64,000 nucleotides of DNA from UKL13-2 sp036394575 (GCA_036394575.1 DASWEY010000018.1:26976-90975), one strand, 5' to 3'; counted from the first letter of the stretch, positions 41,091 to 50,494 are shown. The notes: generated by a model not told the origin, from the sequence alone. A program made the numbers and translations.

Positions 41091-44000
41091 ATGAAAAATT
41101 TCAACCTGTCCGAATGGGCGCTGAAGCACCAGCCCCTGGTGCTGTATCTGATCGTGATCCTCGGTGTGATCGGCGCCATCTCCTTTGGCCGTCTCGGCCA
41201 ATCGGAAGACCCGCCCTTCACCTTCAAATTCATGACCGTCCGCACCCTCTGGCCCGGCGCCTCGGTGATGGAGGTTGATCAGCAGGTCACCGAGCGCCTC
41301 GAAAAGAAGCTGCAGGAAGTTCCCAATATCAATTACATCCGCAGCTATTCGCGTCCCGGCGAATCGCTGATTTTCTTCGCCATCAGCGATGCCGCGCCAT
41401 CTTCGGCGGTGCCGGAAACCCAGTACCAGGTGCGCAAACGCGTCGGCGATATCCGCCAGACCCTGCCGGCGGGCGTACAGGGCCCGTTTTTCAATGATGA
41501 ATTCGGCGACACCTTCGGCAATATCTTCGCCCTGACCGGCGAGGGCTATTCCTGGGCCGACAAGAAAGTCTTCATCGATCGCCTGCGCCGCGAACTGCTG
41601 CGGGTGCCCGATGTAGCCAAGGTCGATATCATCGGCGAGCAGGAAGAAAAGATTTACATCGAGCTGTCGAACATCAAGCTGGCGACCCTGGGCATCGACG
41701 GCAGCACCATCATCGCCGCCATGCAGGCGCAGAACGCGGTGTCCCCGGGCGGCGCCTTCGAAACCGCTTCCGACAAGATCTTCGTGCGCGCCACCGGCGC
41801 TTTCGACAGCGTCGAGGCAATCCGCAATTTCACGCTGCGCGCCAATGGCCGCGTGCTGAAGATCGGCGATATCGCCATCGTCAAGCGCGGCTATGCCGAT
41901 CCGCCCTTCACCCGCATGCGCTATATGGGCCGGGAGGCGATGGGGCTGGGCGTGGCGATGCGCCAAGGCGGCGACATCATCGAGCTCGGCAAGCATCTCG
42001 ACAAGGCGCTGGCCGAGCTGGAGGAAACGCTGCCGGTCGGGCTGGAGCTGCATCGCGTCAACGACCAGCCCAAGGCGGTCGCCAACAGCATCAGCGAATT
42101 CGCGCGTTCCCTGACCGAGGCCGTGGTGATCGTGCTGACGGTCACCCTGTTCAGCCTTGGCATCCGCACCGGCTTTGTGGTGGCCCTGTCGATCCCTCTG
42201 GTGCTCGCGGCGACTTTCCTGTTCATGTATATGTTCGATGTCGGCCTGCACAAGATTTCGCTGGGCGCGTTGATCCTGGCGCTGGGCCTGCTGGTCGACG
42301 ATGCCATCATCGCGGTGGAAATGATGGCGATCAAAATGGAGCAGGGCTGGGAGCGGGCCCGCGCGGCCAGCTTTGCCTATACCTCGACTGCCTTCCCGAT
42401 GCTGACCGGCACCCTGGTGACGGCCGCCGGCTTCCTGCCAATCGGTCTCGCCAAATCGGGCACCGGCGAATACACGCGCTCGATTTTCCAGGTGACCTCG
42501 CTGGCCCTGATCATTTCCTGGTTCGCCGCGGTGATCTTCATTCCCTATCTGGGCTATCACTTCCTGCCGGACTATCGCGACGGCGTGCCGGTGGTAACGC
42601 CGCGCATGCGCCGCATCGCCGATTTTCTGGCGAAAATCCCCTTGATCGGCCACCGCCTGTCGCTGGCGGTGGCGCCCTCCGGCGCGACCGAATCGCATGC
42701 CATGCACGACTCGGCGCACGTCGATCACGATGTCTACGACAAACCGTTCTATGTGCGTTTTCGCCAGACGGTGGCCTGGTGCGTCACCCACCGCAAGACG
42801 GTGATCGCGGTGACGGTGCTGCTGTTCGCGGCCAGCATCTTCGCCTTCAAATACGTACAGCAGCAATTCTTCCCCTCGTCGACGCGCGTCGAATTGCTAG
42901 TCGATCTGAAGCTGCCCGAAGGTTCCTCGTTCGCGGCGACGCAGGCGCAGGTGCTGAAAATGGAAGCCCTGCTCGACCGCGAAAAAGAACTGTACGTCAA
43001 TTACGCGAGCTATGTCGGCACCGGCGCCACCCGCTTCTATTTCCCGCTTGACCAGCAACTGCCCGCCGCCAGCTTTGCGCAATTTGTGATCACGGCCAAG
43101 GGCATCAAGCAGCGCGATCAATTGCGCGCCAAGGTGCTCGCCCAGGCCGATGCGCTGTTCCCCGCGGTGCGCGTGCGTGTCTCGCGTCTGGAAAACGGCC
43201 CGCCGGTGGGCTTTCCGGTGCAGTTGCGCGTTTCCGGCGAAGACATCCCGACCGTGCGCGCCAATGCACAGCGCGTCGCCGAGGTGATGCGCGCCAACCC
43301 GAACACCGCCAATGTGCAGTTCGACTGGGATGAGCTCGCCAAGGTGATCAAACTCGATATCGATCAGGACAAGGCGCGCCTGCTGGGCATCTCCAGCCAG
43401 GAGCTGGCGACCTTCGTCAACAGCTCGCTCAACGGCACCCAGGCGACCTTTTTCCGCGAACGCGACAAGCTGATCGAGGTGCTGATTCGCGGCCCGGACA
43501 ACGAGCGAGCGCGCCTCTCCCTGCTGGAGAGCCTGTCGGTGCCGACGCGCTCCGGGCGCACGGTGCCGCTCACGCAGATCGCCAAGGTGCGCTATGAATT
43601 TGAAGAAGGCGTGATCTGGCGCCGCGACCGGCTGCCGACCATCACCGTACGCAGCGACATCGGCGCCGACGGCGTGCAGGCCGCCACCATCGTCGCACAG
43701 CTGACCCCGGAGCTGAACAAGCTGCGCGCGCAATTGCCGCCCGGCTATCGCATCGATATCGGCGGCGCAGTCGAGGAAAGCGCCAAGGCGGGCGCCTCGA
43801 TCGCCGCCGGCCTGCCGCTATTCCTGTTCGTGGTGCTGACGGTGCTGATGATCCAGCTGATGAGCTTCCAGCGCGTGATCCTGGTGGTGCTGACCGCGCC
43901 GCTGGGCCTGATCGGTGTCGCCGCCTTCCTGTTGCTGTTCAACAAGCCGATGGGGTTTGTGGCGCAGCTCGGCATCATCGCCTTGTTCGGCATGATCATG

Positions 44001-44306
44001 CGCAACTCGGTGATCCTGATCGACCAGATCGAGCAGGACATCGGCGCCGGTCACAGGCCGTTCAATGCCGTCATCGATGCCACGGTGCGCCGCCTGCGCC
44101 CGATCGCGCTGACCGCGCTGGCCGCGATCCTGGCGATGATTCCGCTGACGCGCTCCGACTTCTTCGGGCCGATGGCGGTGGCCATCATGGGCGGCCTGCT
44201 GATCGCCACCCTACTCACCCTGTTGTTCCTGCCGGCCCTGTATGCGGCCTGGTTCCGCATTCATCCGGAAACACCGGGCAAGGACGCGACGACCGCAGCC
44301 GCCTGA
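41091..44306 (+). CDS. RND efflux inner-membrane permease
   Basis: A 1071-residue AcrB-fold proton-driven pump. The N-terminal cytosolic segment and first helix (LVLYLIVILGVIGAISFGRLGQSEDPPF) resemble the divergent group in which Pro-Pro replaces the usual DYP. LILALGLLVDDAIIAVEMM carries the paired Asp of the proton relay in helix 4. The second half repeats the fold, including FGMIMRNSVILIDQIEQD. It is longer than typical (about 1020-1050), with an extra loop around residues 520-545. Substrate unknown. Adaptor gene upstream. Confidence 0.92.
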   Translation: MKNFNLSEWALKHQPLVLYLIVILGVIGAISFGRLGQSEDPPFTFKFMTVRTLWPGASVMEVDQQVTERLEKKLQEVPNINYIRSYSRPGESLIFFAISDAAPSSAVPETQYQVRKRVGDIRQTLPAGVQGPFFNDEFGDTFGNIFALTGEGYSWADKKVFIDRLRRELLRVPDVAKVDIIGEQEEKIYIELSNIKLATLGIDGSTIIAAMQAQNAVSPGGAFETASDKIFVRATGAFDSVEAIRNFTLRANGRVLKIGDIAIVKRGYADPPFTRMRYMGREAMGLGVAMRQGGDIIELGKHLDKALAELEETLPVGLELHRVNDQPKAVANSISEFARSLTEAVVIVLTVTLFSLGIRTGFVVALSIPLVLAATFLFMYMFDVGLHKISLGALILALGLLVDDAIIAVEMMAIKMEQGWERARAASFAYTSTAFPMLTGTLVTAAGFLPIGLAKSGTGEYTRSIFQVTSLALIISWFAAVIFIPYLGYHFLPDYRDGVPVVTPRMRRIADFLAKIPLIGHRLSLAVAPSGATESHAMHDSAHVDHDVYDKPFYVRFRQTVAWCVTHRKTVIAVTVLLFAASIFAFKYVQQQFFPSSTRVELLVDLKLPEGSSFAATQAQVLKMEALLDREKELYVNYASYVGTGATRFYFPLDQQLPAASFAQFVITAKGIKQRDQLRAKVLAQADALFPAVRVRVSRLENGPPVGFPVQLRVSGEDIPTVRANAQRVAEVMRANPNTANVQFDWDELAKVIKLDIDQDKARLLGISSQELATFVNSSLNGTQATFFRERDKLIEVLIRGPDNERARLSLLESLSVPTRSGRTVPLTQIAKVRYEFEEGVIWRRDRLPTITVRSDIGADGVQAATIVAQLTPELNKLRAQLPPGYRIDIGGAVEESAKAGASIAAGLPLFLFVVLTVLMIQLMSFQRVILVVLTAPLGLIGVAAFLLLFNKPMGFVAQLGIIALFGMIMRNSVILIDQIEQDIGAGHRPFNAVIDATVRRLRPIALTALAAILAMIPLTRSDFFGPMAVAIMGGLLIATLLTLLFLPALYAAWFRIHPETPGKDATTAAA

Positions 44307-44353
44307 ACCTTTCTTACCCTTTCCTCCTCGTGTCGTTCATCGGCATGTTCCCG

Positions 44354-44384
44354 GGGCCTGCGCTATTCGCGGGCCCTTTTTTTT
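44354..44384 (+). terminator. Intrinsic terminator of the RND operon
   Basis: GGGCCTGCG (44354-44362), loop CTATT, CGCGGGCCC (44368-44376), then eight T. It lies about 50 nt after the pump stop codon and is a strong canonical terminator. Confidence 0.9.
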
Positions 44385-44459
44385 GACGGCTTGCTTTGGC
44401 GGCTTGCGCGGCCGGGCGTCATCGAATTGTCAAACTTCCGGCGTCTAATGACGCTCGAG

Positions 44460-44587
44460 TAGCGGTGAGTTGTCAATGTGCAGTGCCTCCTCCGCCACCC
44501 TCCGCAATCTGCGTGCAAGCGGATTGCGGAACACAGGGTGGATTGATACACGGTGAATCCGGCAGCCCCGGATTCACCGTTTTTTTT
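44460..44587 (+). ncRNA. Candidate structured small RNA
   Basis: A C-rich single-stranded stretch (GCCTCCTCCG near 44484) leads into a stacked hairpin: outer stem CCACCCT/AGGGTGG (44495-44501 with 44535-44541) and inner stem CCGCAATC/GATTGCGG (44502-44509 with 44522-44529). A 12-bp terminator stem (44551-44579) and eight T follow. Both flanks end transcripts, so the segment looks like an independent RNA. The 5' end is a guess, as no clear promoter was found. Confidence 0.5.
44551..44587 (+). terminator. Intrinsic terminator of candidate small RNA
   Basis: CGGTGAATCCGG (44551-44562) and CCGGATTCACCG (44568-44579) form a perfect 12-bp stem with loop CAGCC, followed by eight T. It lies about 100 nt before the olsB-like ATG. 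Confidence 0.9.
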
Positions 44588-44688
44588 GATGGTTGACGGC
44601 GTCACGGAAACTTCACCGTTCTGCCGCTTCCCGGAAATATTGCTCACGTAACTTGGCCGTCACATGACAACCCTTCGGGAGACCATCT

Positions 44689-45468
44689 ATGCTGGCCCTA
44701 CTGGAACGCGACAAACTGGTCAAGAACGGCGAACCCCAGGCGGAGTTGGGTGCATCGCACTTCGAAATGCGCCTGGCTGCCAATCGCGATGAAATCGAGG
44801 AGGCGCAGCGCCTGCGCTACCAGGTGTTTTTCGAGGAAATGGGCGCGCGCGCGCCATCGAAACGCTCCCTGCTCGACGTCGACGAGTACGATGCCGACTG
44901 CGAGCATCTGATCGTTCGGGAGTTGCAAACCCAGCAAGTGGTGGGCTGCTATCGCATCATGCGGCCTGAAATCGCGGTCCGGCGCGGCAGCTATTATTCC
45001 GACAGCGAATTCGACCTCTCCCGTCTGCACCATCTGCGCGGCAGCATGGCCGAAGTCGGCCGTGCCTGCATTCACCCGGAATACCGCAGCGGCGCCGTGA
45101 TCATGCTGCTGTGGTCCGGCATTGCCAAATTCATGCTCGAGAATCGCTACGATTACCTGATCGGCTGCGCCAGCGTCAGTCTGGCCGACGGTGGCGCCAA
45201 TGCGCTCTCGGTACATGCAAAGGCGAACAGCGACTGGCTGTCGCCCGCCGAGTATCGCGTATTCCCCCGCCATGCCTTCCCCTTGAAGGGCCAGGCTTCG
45301 CTCGATCCGCAGATACCTCCGCTGATCAAGGGCTATACGCGCCTCGGCGCCTGGATCGGCGGCGATCCGGCCTGGGACCCTGATTTCAACACCGCCGATT
45401 TTTTTGTACTCCTGTCGCTGTCGCGCCTGCCGCAAAAATATGTAAAGCATTTCATGAATCTCGCCTAG
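44689..45468 (+). CDS. OlsB-like N-acyltransferase (hemolysin-type GNAT)
   Basis: A 259-residue protein with the pattern of the Acetyltransf_5 family that includes the ornithine lipid enzyme OlsB: EAQRLRYQVFFEEMGA, DEYDADCEHLIVRE, CYRIMRPEIA, and EVGRACIHPEYRSGAVIMLLW followed by LIGCASVSLADGG. OlsB moves a 3-hydroxyacyl group from ACP to ornithine. No olsA gene is beside it, so an ornithine lipid role is only inferred from the family. It is a single gene after the candidate small RNA. Confidence 0.72.
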   Translation: MLALLERDKLVKNGEPQAELGASHFEMRLAANRDEIEEAQRLRYQVFFEEMGARAPSKRSLLDVDEYDADCEHLIVRELQTQQVVGCYRIMRPEIAVRRGSYYSDSEFDLSRLHHLRGSMAEVGRACIHPEYRSGAVIMLLWSGIAKFMLENRYDYLIGCASVSLADGGANALSVHAKANSDWLSPAEYRVFPRHAFPLKGQASLDPQIPPLIKGYTRLGAWIGGDPAWDPDFNTADFFVLLSLSRLPQKYVKHFMNLA

Positions 45469-45608
45469 GACACGATACAAGCGAAATAGCGGGCGGAAAA
45501 ATCGCCTTCGCCCGCCGTGGCGAGCGCGATCTGCGTCTTGGCAATGTCAAGGGAATGCCATACTATTCGGCCTCTTTCCACGCAGATCGCGCCGGGCGCA
45601 GCCGTTGC

Positions 45609-46952
45609 ATGCAAAAAACAATCAACATCGGCCGCGCATGCGCCGCCCTATCGTTCCTCATGCTGTCCACGGTAGTTCCATATGCCTGTGCGGAACCGGA
45701 AGCCGAATCCGAAGGCGCCCCCTGGGACATCAAGTTTCAAGCCACCACCGTGCAGCAGCGCAAGCCGTCGTTCCCCGCTGCCTATTCCGGTCCCAACAGC
45801 CTAAGCACCGATCGCGAGCAAAGCTGGAGCACCACCGCCACTGTGTTTGCAGGCGCCCGCACATGGTCGGGCGGTGAGATTTACTTTAATCCGGAGATGG
45901 CGATGGGCCGGCCCTTCTCCAATCTCACCGGCCTGGGTGGCTTCACCAATGGCGAACTGGCCAAAACCTCGAGCGCCAATCCGACTTTCTATCGTGCCCG
46001 CCTGTTTCTGCGCCAGACTTGGAATATCGGTCCCGCCAGCGAGGCGGTCGAGGCCGACCAGAATCAGCTGGCCGGGCATGTCAGTGCAGAGCGCTGGGTA
46101 CTGACTGCCGGAAATTTTTCGGCGGCCGATGTATTCGACGACAACAGCTACAGCCACGAGTCGCGCCGGCAGTTTTTGAACTGGTCGATCATGACCCATG
46201 GCGCCTGGGACTACCCAGCCGATTCGCGCGGCTACACCGTCGGCGCCGCTCTCGAGTACTACCGCCCCGACTGGGCGTTGCGCATCGGGCGATTCATGCA
46301 ACCCAAACAATCCAACGGCCTGGCATTGAACCCGCGCATTTTCGACAGCTACGGCGATGTGGCCGAAGTGGAATATGGATACGCACTGCGCAATCAACCG
46401 GGCAAAGTCCGCCTCCTCGCGTTTCGCAATGTGGCACGCATGGCCAGCTACCAGGCGGCCAACGATGCGGCCGCTGCGGGAACCGGCAAGCCGGATATCG
46501 ACACCGTGCGGGAGAAGCGCAGCAAGACAGGCTATGGCATCAATCTCGAGCAGGCGCTCGGCAAGAATGTCGGCCTGTTTCTGCGCGCCAGCCGCGCCGA
46601 CGGCAAGACCGAAACCTATGCCTTTGCCGAGATCGATCGTTCGGTCAGCGGCGGAATGGATATCAAGGGTGGCGCCTGGTCGCGCCCGAACGATAACGCC
46701 GGGTTTGCGATGGTGCGCAATGAGCTCTCGGCCGGACATCGCGACTATCTGCGCGCCGGCGGCCTCGGCTTTTTTCTGGGCGATGGCCGGCTCGACTACG
46801 GGCCCGAGCAGATTGCCGAGGTTTATTATTCGGCCGCACTGACCGCCAATTTCTGGCTGTCGCTGAACGGGCAGCGAATTCGCAATCCCGGCTATAACCT
46901 CGCCCGCGGCCCCGTCTCGTTTTATGGCTTGCGCATGCATATCGAGTTTTAG
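45609..46952 (+). CDS. Carbohydrate-selective porin, OprB type
   Basis: A 447-residue outer-membrane porin. The signal peptide (CAALSFLMLSTVVPYACA) is followed by WDIKFQATTVQQRKPSFPAAY, SWSTTATVFAGARTWSGGEIYFNPEM, and alternating beta strands up to the terminal FYGLRMHIEF, with a final Phe for BAM insertion. This matches the OprB/carbohydrate porin group. No sugar transport genes are adjacent. I use ATG 45609, which gives a compact signal peptide; ATG 45555 is in frame. Confidence 0.82.
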   Translation: MQKTINIGRACAALSFLMLSTVVPYACAEPEAESEGAPWDIKFQATTVQQRKPSFPAAYSGPNSLSTDREQSWSTTATVFAGARTWSGGEIYFNPEMAMGRPFSNLTGLGGFTNGELAKTSSANPTFYRARLFLRQTWNIGPASEAVEADQNQLAGHVSAERWVLTAGNFSAADVFDDNSYSHESRRQFLNWSIMTHGAWDYPADSRGYTVGAALEYYRPDWALRIGRFMQPKQSNGLALNPRIFDSYGDVAEVEYGYALRNQPGKVRLLAFRNVARMASYQAANDAAAAGTGKPDIDTVREKRSKTGYGINLEQALGKNVGLFLRASRADGKTETYAFAEIDRSVSGGMDIKGGAWSRPNDNAGFAMVRNELSAGHRDYLRAGGLGFFLGDGRLDYGPEQIAEVYYSAALTANFWLSLNGQRIRNPGYNLARGPVSFYGLRMHIEF

Positions 46953-47055
46953 GCACAAATTGATTGAGACTGCACCCCAAGCGCGCGTAATGCACTAAAA
47001 TCGCGCAACCCTGTGGTTCCGCAATTCACCGCAAGCGCAAGCAAAGGTCGATGCC

Positions 47056-48021
47056 GTGCTGAATGTCTTCATCCTCAATAACCGCCGTCTGAATCAGCTC
47101 CAGGTTGAATCGCTGGATGATCTGAAGAATTCCGATCCGATCTGGATCGATCTGGTGTCGCCCACCGAAACCGAGAGCGAGTGGATCAAATCGCTTTACG
47201 ATTTCGAACTGCCCACCATCGCCGCCATGCAGGACCTGGAAACCAGCGCGCGTTTTTTCGAGGGCGAACATGGCGAGCTGCATCTGCATTCCGACTTCCT
47301 GCTGGAAATCGACGAGGAATCGCGCAACGTGCCGGTCGCCTTCATCCTCAAGAACAACACCCTGTTAAGCCTGCACCTTGAAGATCTGCCGGTGTTCCGC
47401 CTGGTGCGGATGCGTGCGCGCACCCGTCCCGGCTACATCGAGGACGCCAAGGAAGTGTTGCTGGATCTGTACGCCACCGATGCCGAATATTCGGCCGATG
47501 CGCTCGAAGGCGTTTACGCCGACCTGGAAAAGATCAGCCAGAGCGTGCTCACCACCAAGATCACAGACGTGGAAGCCGCCAATGTGCTGGCGCGCATCGC
47601 CAACCAGGAGGACCTGAACGGCCGCATCCGCCGCAATGTGATGGATACGCGCCGCGCGGTGTCGTTCCTGATGCGGCAAAAGCTGCTGCAAGGCGACCAG
47701 GCCGAAGAAGCGCGGCAGATCCTGCGCGACATCGATTCGCTGGACAGCCATACCGCCTTCCTGTTCGACAAGATCAACTTCCTGATGGACGCCACCGTCG
47801 GCTTCATCAACATCAACCAGAACAAGATCATCAAGATCTTCTCGGTGGCCTCGGTGGCCCTGCTGCCGCCAACCCTGATCGCCAGCATCTATGGCATGAA
47901 CTTCAAAGGCTGGTTCCCGGAGCTGGAATGGATGTACGGCTACCCCTATGCCCTGGCCCTGATGCTGGTTTCGGTGCTGGTGCCCTTCGCCTACTTCAAG
48001 CGTAAGGGTTGGCTGGATTAA
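47056..48021 (+). CDS. corA: Magnesium/cobalt transporter CorA
   Basis: A 321-residue homopentameric Mg2+ channel. The cytoplasmic domain fills the first 250 residues; two C-terminal helices follow, with the selectivity motif GMN at 280-282 in ASIYGMNFKGWFPE. The end FAYFKRKGWLD is typical. It starts at GTG 47056, fixed by the family N-terminus MLNVFILNNRRL. It is a single gene between the porin and a stretch of intergenic repeats. Confidence 0.95.
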   Translation: MLNVFILNNRRLNQLQVESLDDLKNSDPIWIDLVSPTETESEWIKSLYDFELPTIAAMQDLETSARFFEGEHGELHLHSDFLLEIDEESRNVPVAFILKNNTLLSLHLEDLPVFRLVRMRARTRPGYIEDAKEVLLDLYATDAEYSADALEGVYADLEKISQSVLTTKITDVEAANVLARIANQEDLNGRIRRNVMDTRRAVSFLMRQKLLQGDQAEEARQILRDIDSLDSHTAFLFDKINFLMDATVGFININQNKIIKIFSVASVALLPPTLIASIYGMNFKGWFPELEWMYGYPYALALMLVSVLVPFAYFKRKGWLD

Positions 48022-48038
48022 TTGCGTCGCAGCAAATA

Positions 48039-48105
48039 TTCGTCATTCCGGCGTATTTCAAAAAACCATGGATGGGCCGGGTCCCAGCCTATGCTGGGAC
48101 GACAA
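48039..48105. repeat. CGTCATTCCGG-type intergenic repeat, copy 2
   Basis: TTCGTCATTCCGGCGTATTT starts it and GGGTCCCAGCCTATGCTGGG with ACGACAAATTC ends it, the same layout as the copy at 37040 but with a decayed left hairpin. It follows the corA stop by 18 nt. Confidence 0.65.
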
Positions 48106-48141
48106 ATTCATAGGCGTTAACCAGGCGCCAGATTGAGGACG

Positions 48142-48261
48142 TTCGTAGGTCGGGTTAGCGGCTTCATCGCGTAACCCGACAAACCCCAATTCAACGCTGG
48201 AAATTAGTGCCATGCCGAACCGTCGGGTTACGTCGCTTCGCGCCTAACCCGACCTACGAGA
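48142..48261. repeat. GTAGGTCGGGTTAG-type palindromic repeat
   Basis: TCGTAGGTCGGGTTAGCGGC at one end and CGCCTAACCCGACCTACGAG at the other are inverted over about 120 bp, with inner GTAACCCGACA and GTCGGGTTACG also inverted. This is a known style of large intergenic palindrome in proteobacteria. It lies between the convergent corA and orn genes. Confidence 0.8.
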
Positions 48262-48270
48262 CCGTGAAAC

Positions 48271-48822
48271 TCAGGCGGTCAAATTGAGGAAGTGCTCGCG
48301 GTAGTACTTCAGCTCATCGATGCTTTCGTAGATATCCGCCAGGGCTTCATGCTTGCCGTGCTTTTTCATGCCCGACATGATCTGCGGCTTCCAGCGCTTG
48401 GCCAGTTCCTTGAGGGTGGAGACATCCAGGTTGCGATAGTGGAAATAGGCTTCCAACTGCGGCATCCAGCGCGCCAGAAAGCGCCGGTCCTGGCAGATCG
48501 AGTTGCCGCACATCGGCGAGGTGCTGGAGGGCACATGCAATTTCAGGAACTCGATCATTTGCGCCTCAACCTGCGCAGCGTCCAAGGCGGAGGCCTTGAC
48601 CTTGTCGATCAGCCCGGATTTCTTGTGTGTGGACTTGTTCCATGAATCCATGGCGTCGAGCACCTCGTCGGACTGGTGCACCACCAGCACCGGGGCCTCG
48701 GCCACGGTGTTGAGCTGGGCATCGGTGACGACCAGGGCGACTTCGATGATGCCGTCGCGCTCGGGGACGAGGCCGGTCATCTCCATATCGATCCAGACAA
48801 GGTTATTTTGGTCCTGGGGCAT
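48271..48822 (-). CDS. orn: Oligoribonuclease
   Basis: Degrades dinucleotides and pGpG, the end product of c-di-GMP hydrolysis. The 183-residue DEDDh exonuclease has WIDMEMTGLVPERDGIIEVA (first Asp/Glu pair), GNSICQDRRFLARWMPQLEAYFHYRNLDVST and GKHEALADIYESIDEL (catalytic His and last Asp). It is divergent from the M48 protease gene. Confidence 0.96.
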   Translation of the reverse strand: MPQDQNNLVWIDMEMTGLVPERDGIIEVALVVTDAQLNTVAEAPVLVVHQSDEVLDAMDSWNKSTHKKSGLIDKVKASALDAAQVEAQMIEFLKLHVPSSTSPMCGNSICQDRRFLARWMPQLEAYFHYRNLDVSTLKELAKRWKPQIMSGMKKHGKHEALADIYESIDELKYYREHFLNLTA

Positions 48823-48872
48823 ATTGAGCCGTAAAATGGTGGGGATTCGCTATTTTCTCATGAAGGCCCGCC

Positions 48873-50165
48873 TTGACCGCTTCCACCCTCACCATTTTGT
48901 TTCTGCTCTTCCTGGGCGTGATGCTGGCATTCCAGACTTGGCTGTCGCTGCGCCATTTGCGCCATGTCGGCAAACACCGTGAGCAGGTGCCGGCCGAATT
49001 CGCCGACGCCATCACGCTCGAGGCGCATCGCAAGGCCGCCGATTACACCGCCGACAAGGTACGCCTCGGCATCATCGAGCGCTTCGTCGATGCCGCCGTC
49101 CTGTTACTGCTGACCCTGGGCGGCGGACTACTGTACGTGAATGCGCTGGCCGGCGGCTGGCTGGGCAATGGCTATGCCGCCGGCATCGGGCTGGTTTTGG
49201 GCGTAATGATCCTATCGTCGATTTTTTCGACCCCTTTCGATCTGTATCGCACTTTCGTGCTTGAAGCGCGCTATGGCTTCAACAAGGTCACGTTCAAACT
49301 CTATCTGCTCGACACCCTGAAGGGCATGCTGCTTGGCGCCGCCATCGGTATGCCGCTGTTGCTGGCGACCTTCTGGCTGATGGAAAAAATGGGCGCGCTG
49401 TGGTGGCTGTACGTCTGGCTGATGTGGCTGGGCTTCAGCCTGCTGATGATCGCGGTCTATCCGAATTTCATCGCCCCCCTGTTCAACAAGTTTTCGCCGT
49501 TGGCCGACGAGAGCCTGAAGCAACGCATCGAAGCCCTGCTGAAGCGCTGCGGCTTTACCGCCAGCGGCTTATTTGTGATGGACGGGTCCAAGCGCTCCAG
49601 CCACGGCAATGCCTATTTCACCGGCTTCGGCAATACCAAACGCATCGTGTTTTTCGACACCCTGATCGAGCGCCTGTCGCCGACCGAGATCGAGGCGGTG
49701 CTGGCGCATGAACTCGGCCATTTCAAGCGCAAGCATATTTACAAGATGATGGCCGGACAGTTCCTGCTGACTTTGGTGATCCTGGCGGCGATGGGCTGGG
49801 TGATCGACAAACCCTGGTTTTACGCCGGGCTGGGCGCGCCGGTCGAGGGCCATGCGCCAGTCGCTTTATCGCTGATGCTGTTTTTCCTGGTGTTGGGTGT
49901 GTTCACCTTCTGGCTGACACCGATCGGCAGCCTGCTATCGCGCAAACACGAGTTCGAGGCCGATGCCTATGCGGCCGAGCAAACGCAGGCGAGCGATCTG
50001 GTGACCGCCCTGGTCAAGCTCTATCGCGACAATGCTTCGACCCTGACGCCCGACCCGCTGTATTCGGCGGTCTATGATTCGCATCCCCCGGCGGCAATTC
50101 GCATCGCCCACCTCAAGGCGTTGTCGCGACCGCTTTCGCCAACGCTCTCCTCTTCCGCGAGCTGA
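48873..50165 (+). CDS. M48-family membrane metalloprotease (Ste24/CAAX type)
   Basis: A 430-residue polytopic zinc protease. The zinc motif is HELGH at 279-283, with the third ligand Glu362 in KHEFEADAYA. A Peptidase_M48_N region (residues about 60-200: EAHRKAADYTADKVRLGIIE, STPFDLYRTFVLEARYGFNK) marks the Ste24-like group. In bacteria its substrates are mostly unknown. The TTG start at 48873 is set by the orn/protease divergence. phhB follows after 2 nt. Confidence 0.9.
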   Translation: MTASTLTILFLLFLGVMLAFQTWLSLRHLRHVGKHREQVPAEFADAITLEAHRKAADYTADKVRLGIIERFVDAAVLLLLTLGGGLLYVNALAGGWLGNGYAAGIGLVLGVMILSSIFSTPFDLYRTFVLEARYGFNKVTFKLYLLDTLKGMLLGAAIGMPLLLATFWLMEKMGALWWLYVWLMWLGFSLLMIAVYPNFIAPLFNKFSPLADESLKQRIEALLKRCGFTASGLFVMDGSKRSSHGNAYFTGFGNTKRIVFFDTLIERLSPTEIEAVLAHELGHFKRKHIYKMMAGQFLLTLVILAAMGWVIDKPWFYAGLGAPVEGHAPVALSLMLFFLVLGVFTFWLTPIGSLLSRKHEFEADAYAAEQTQASDLVTALVKLYRDNASTLTPDPLYSAVYDSHPPAAIRIAHLKALSRPLSPTLSSSAS

Positions 50166-50167
50166 CG

Positions 50168-50494
50168 ATGAACAAACTTGCCCAACTGAAATGCGCACCC
50201 GGCGGCCAGGCCAAGGCCCTGTCGGACGCGGATATCGCCCAGCACCTGGCCACGCTTTCCGGCTGGCAATGCGAAGGCCGGGAGCTGCGCAAGACCTTCA
50301 GCTTCAAGAATTATTACGAGACCATGGCCTTCGTGAATGCCGGCGCCTGGATCTCGCACCGCGAAGACCATCACCCCGATATGGGCGTGCACTACAATCG
50401 CTGCGTGGTCGCCTATTCCACGCACGACGCCGGCGGCATCACCCTCAACGACTTCATCTGCGCCGCCAAGTTCGATGCGCTGTTCGCACTATGA
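50168..50494 (+). CDS. phhB: Pterin-4a-carbinolamine dehydratase
   Basis: Regenerates the tetrahydropterin cofactor used by aromatic amino acid hydroxylases. The 108-residue protein has KTFSFKNYYETMAFVNAGAW and the active-site HREDHHPDMGVHYNRCVVAYSTHDAGG. No phhA is in the window. It sits between the protease and rsgA with a 2-nt gap upstream and a four-base overlap (ATGA) downstream, so the three genes look co-transcribed. Confidence 0.93.
   Translation: MNKLAQLKCAPGGQAKALSDADIAQHLATLSGWQCEGRELRKTFSFKNYYETMAFVNAGAWISHREDHHPDMGVHYNRCVVAYSTHDAGGITLNDFICAAKFDALFAL

Larger units (their letters stand above)
44307..44688. other. Intergenic region RND pump/olsB-like gene
   Basis: About 380 bp holding two strong plus-strand terminators (44354 and 44551) and, between them, a highly structured stretch that may be a small RNA. 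I see no protein-coding gene in it. Confidence 0.6.

Noticed and set aside
39753..44306. Metal-efflux (CusA/CzcA-type) assignment for the plus-strand RND pump
   Set aside because: No metal-binding Met/His-rich segments or metal regulator genes are visible; substrate left open.
45487..45530. Terminator or repeat copy after the olsB-like gene
   Set aside because: GCGGGCG/CGCCCGC forms a hairpin but has no T-run, and resemblance to the REP-like family is too weak.
48142..48261. CRISPR or mobile-element end
   Set aside because: A single large palindrome with no regularly spaced repeats and no transposase; it matches the style of intergenic palindromic repeats.
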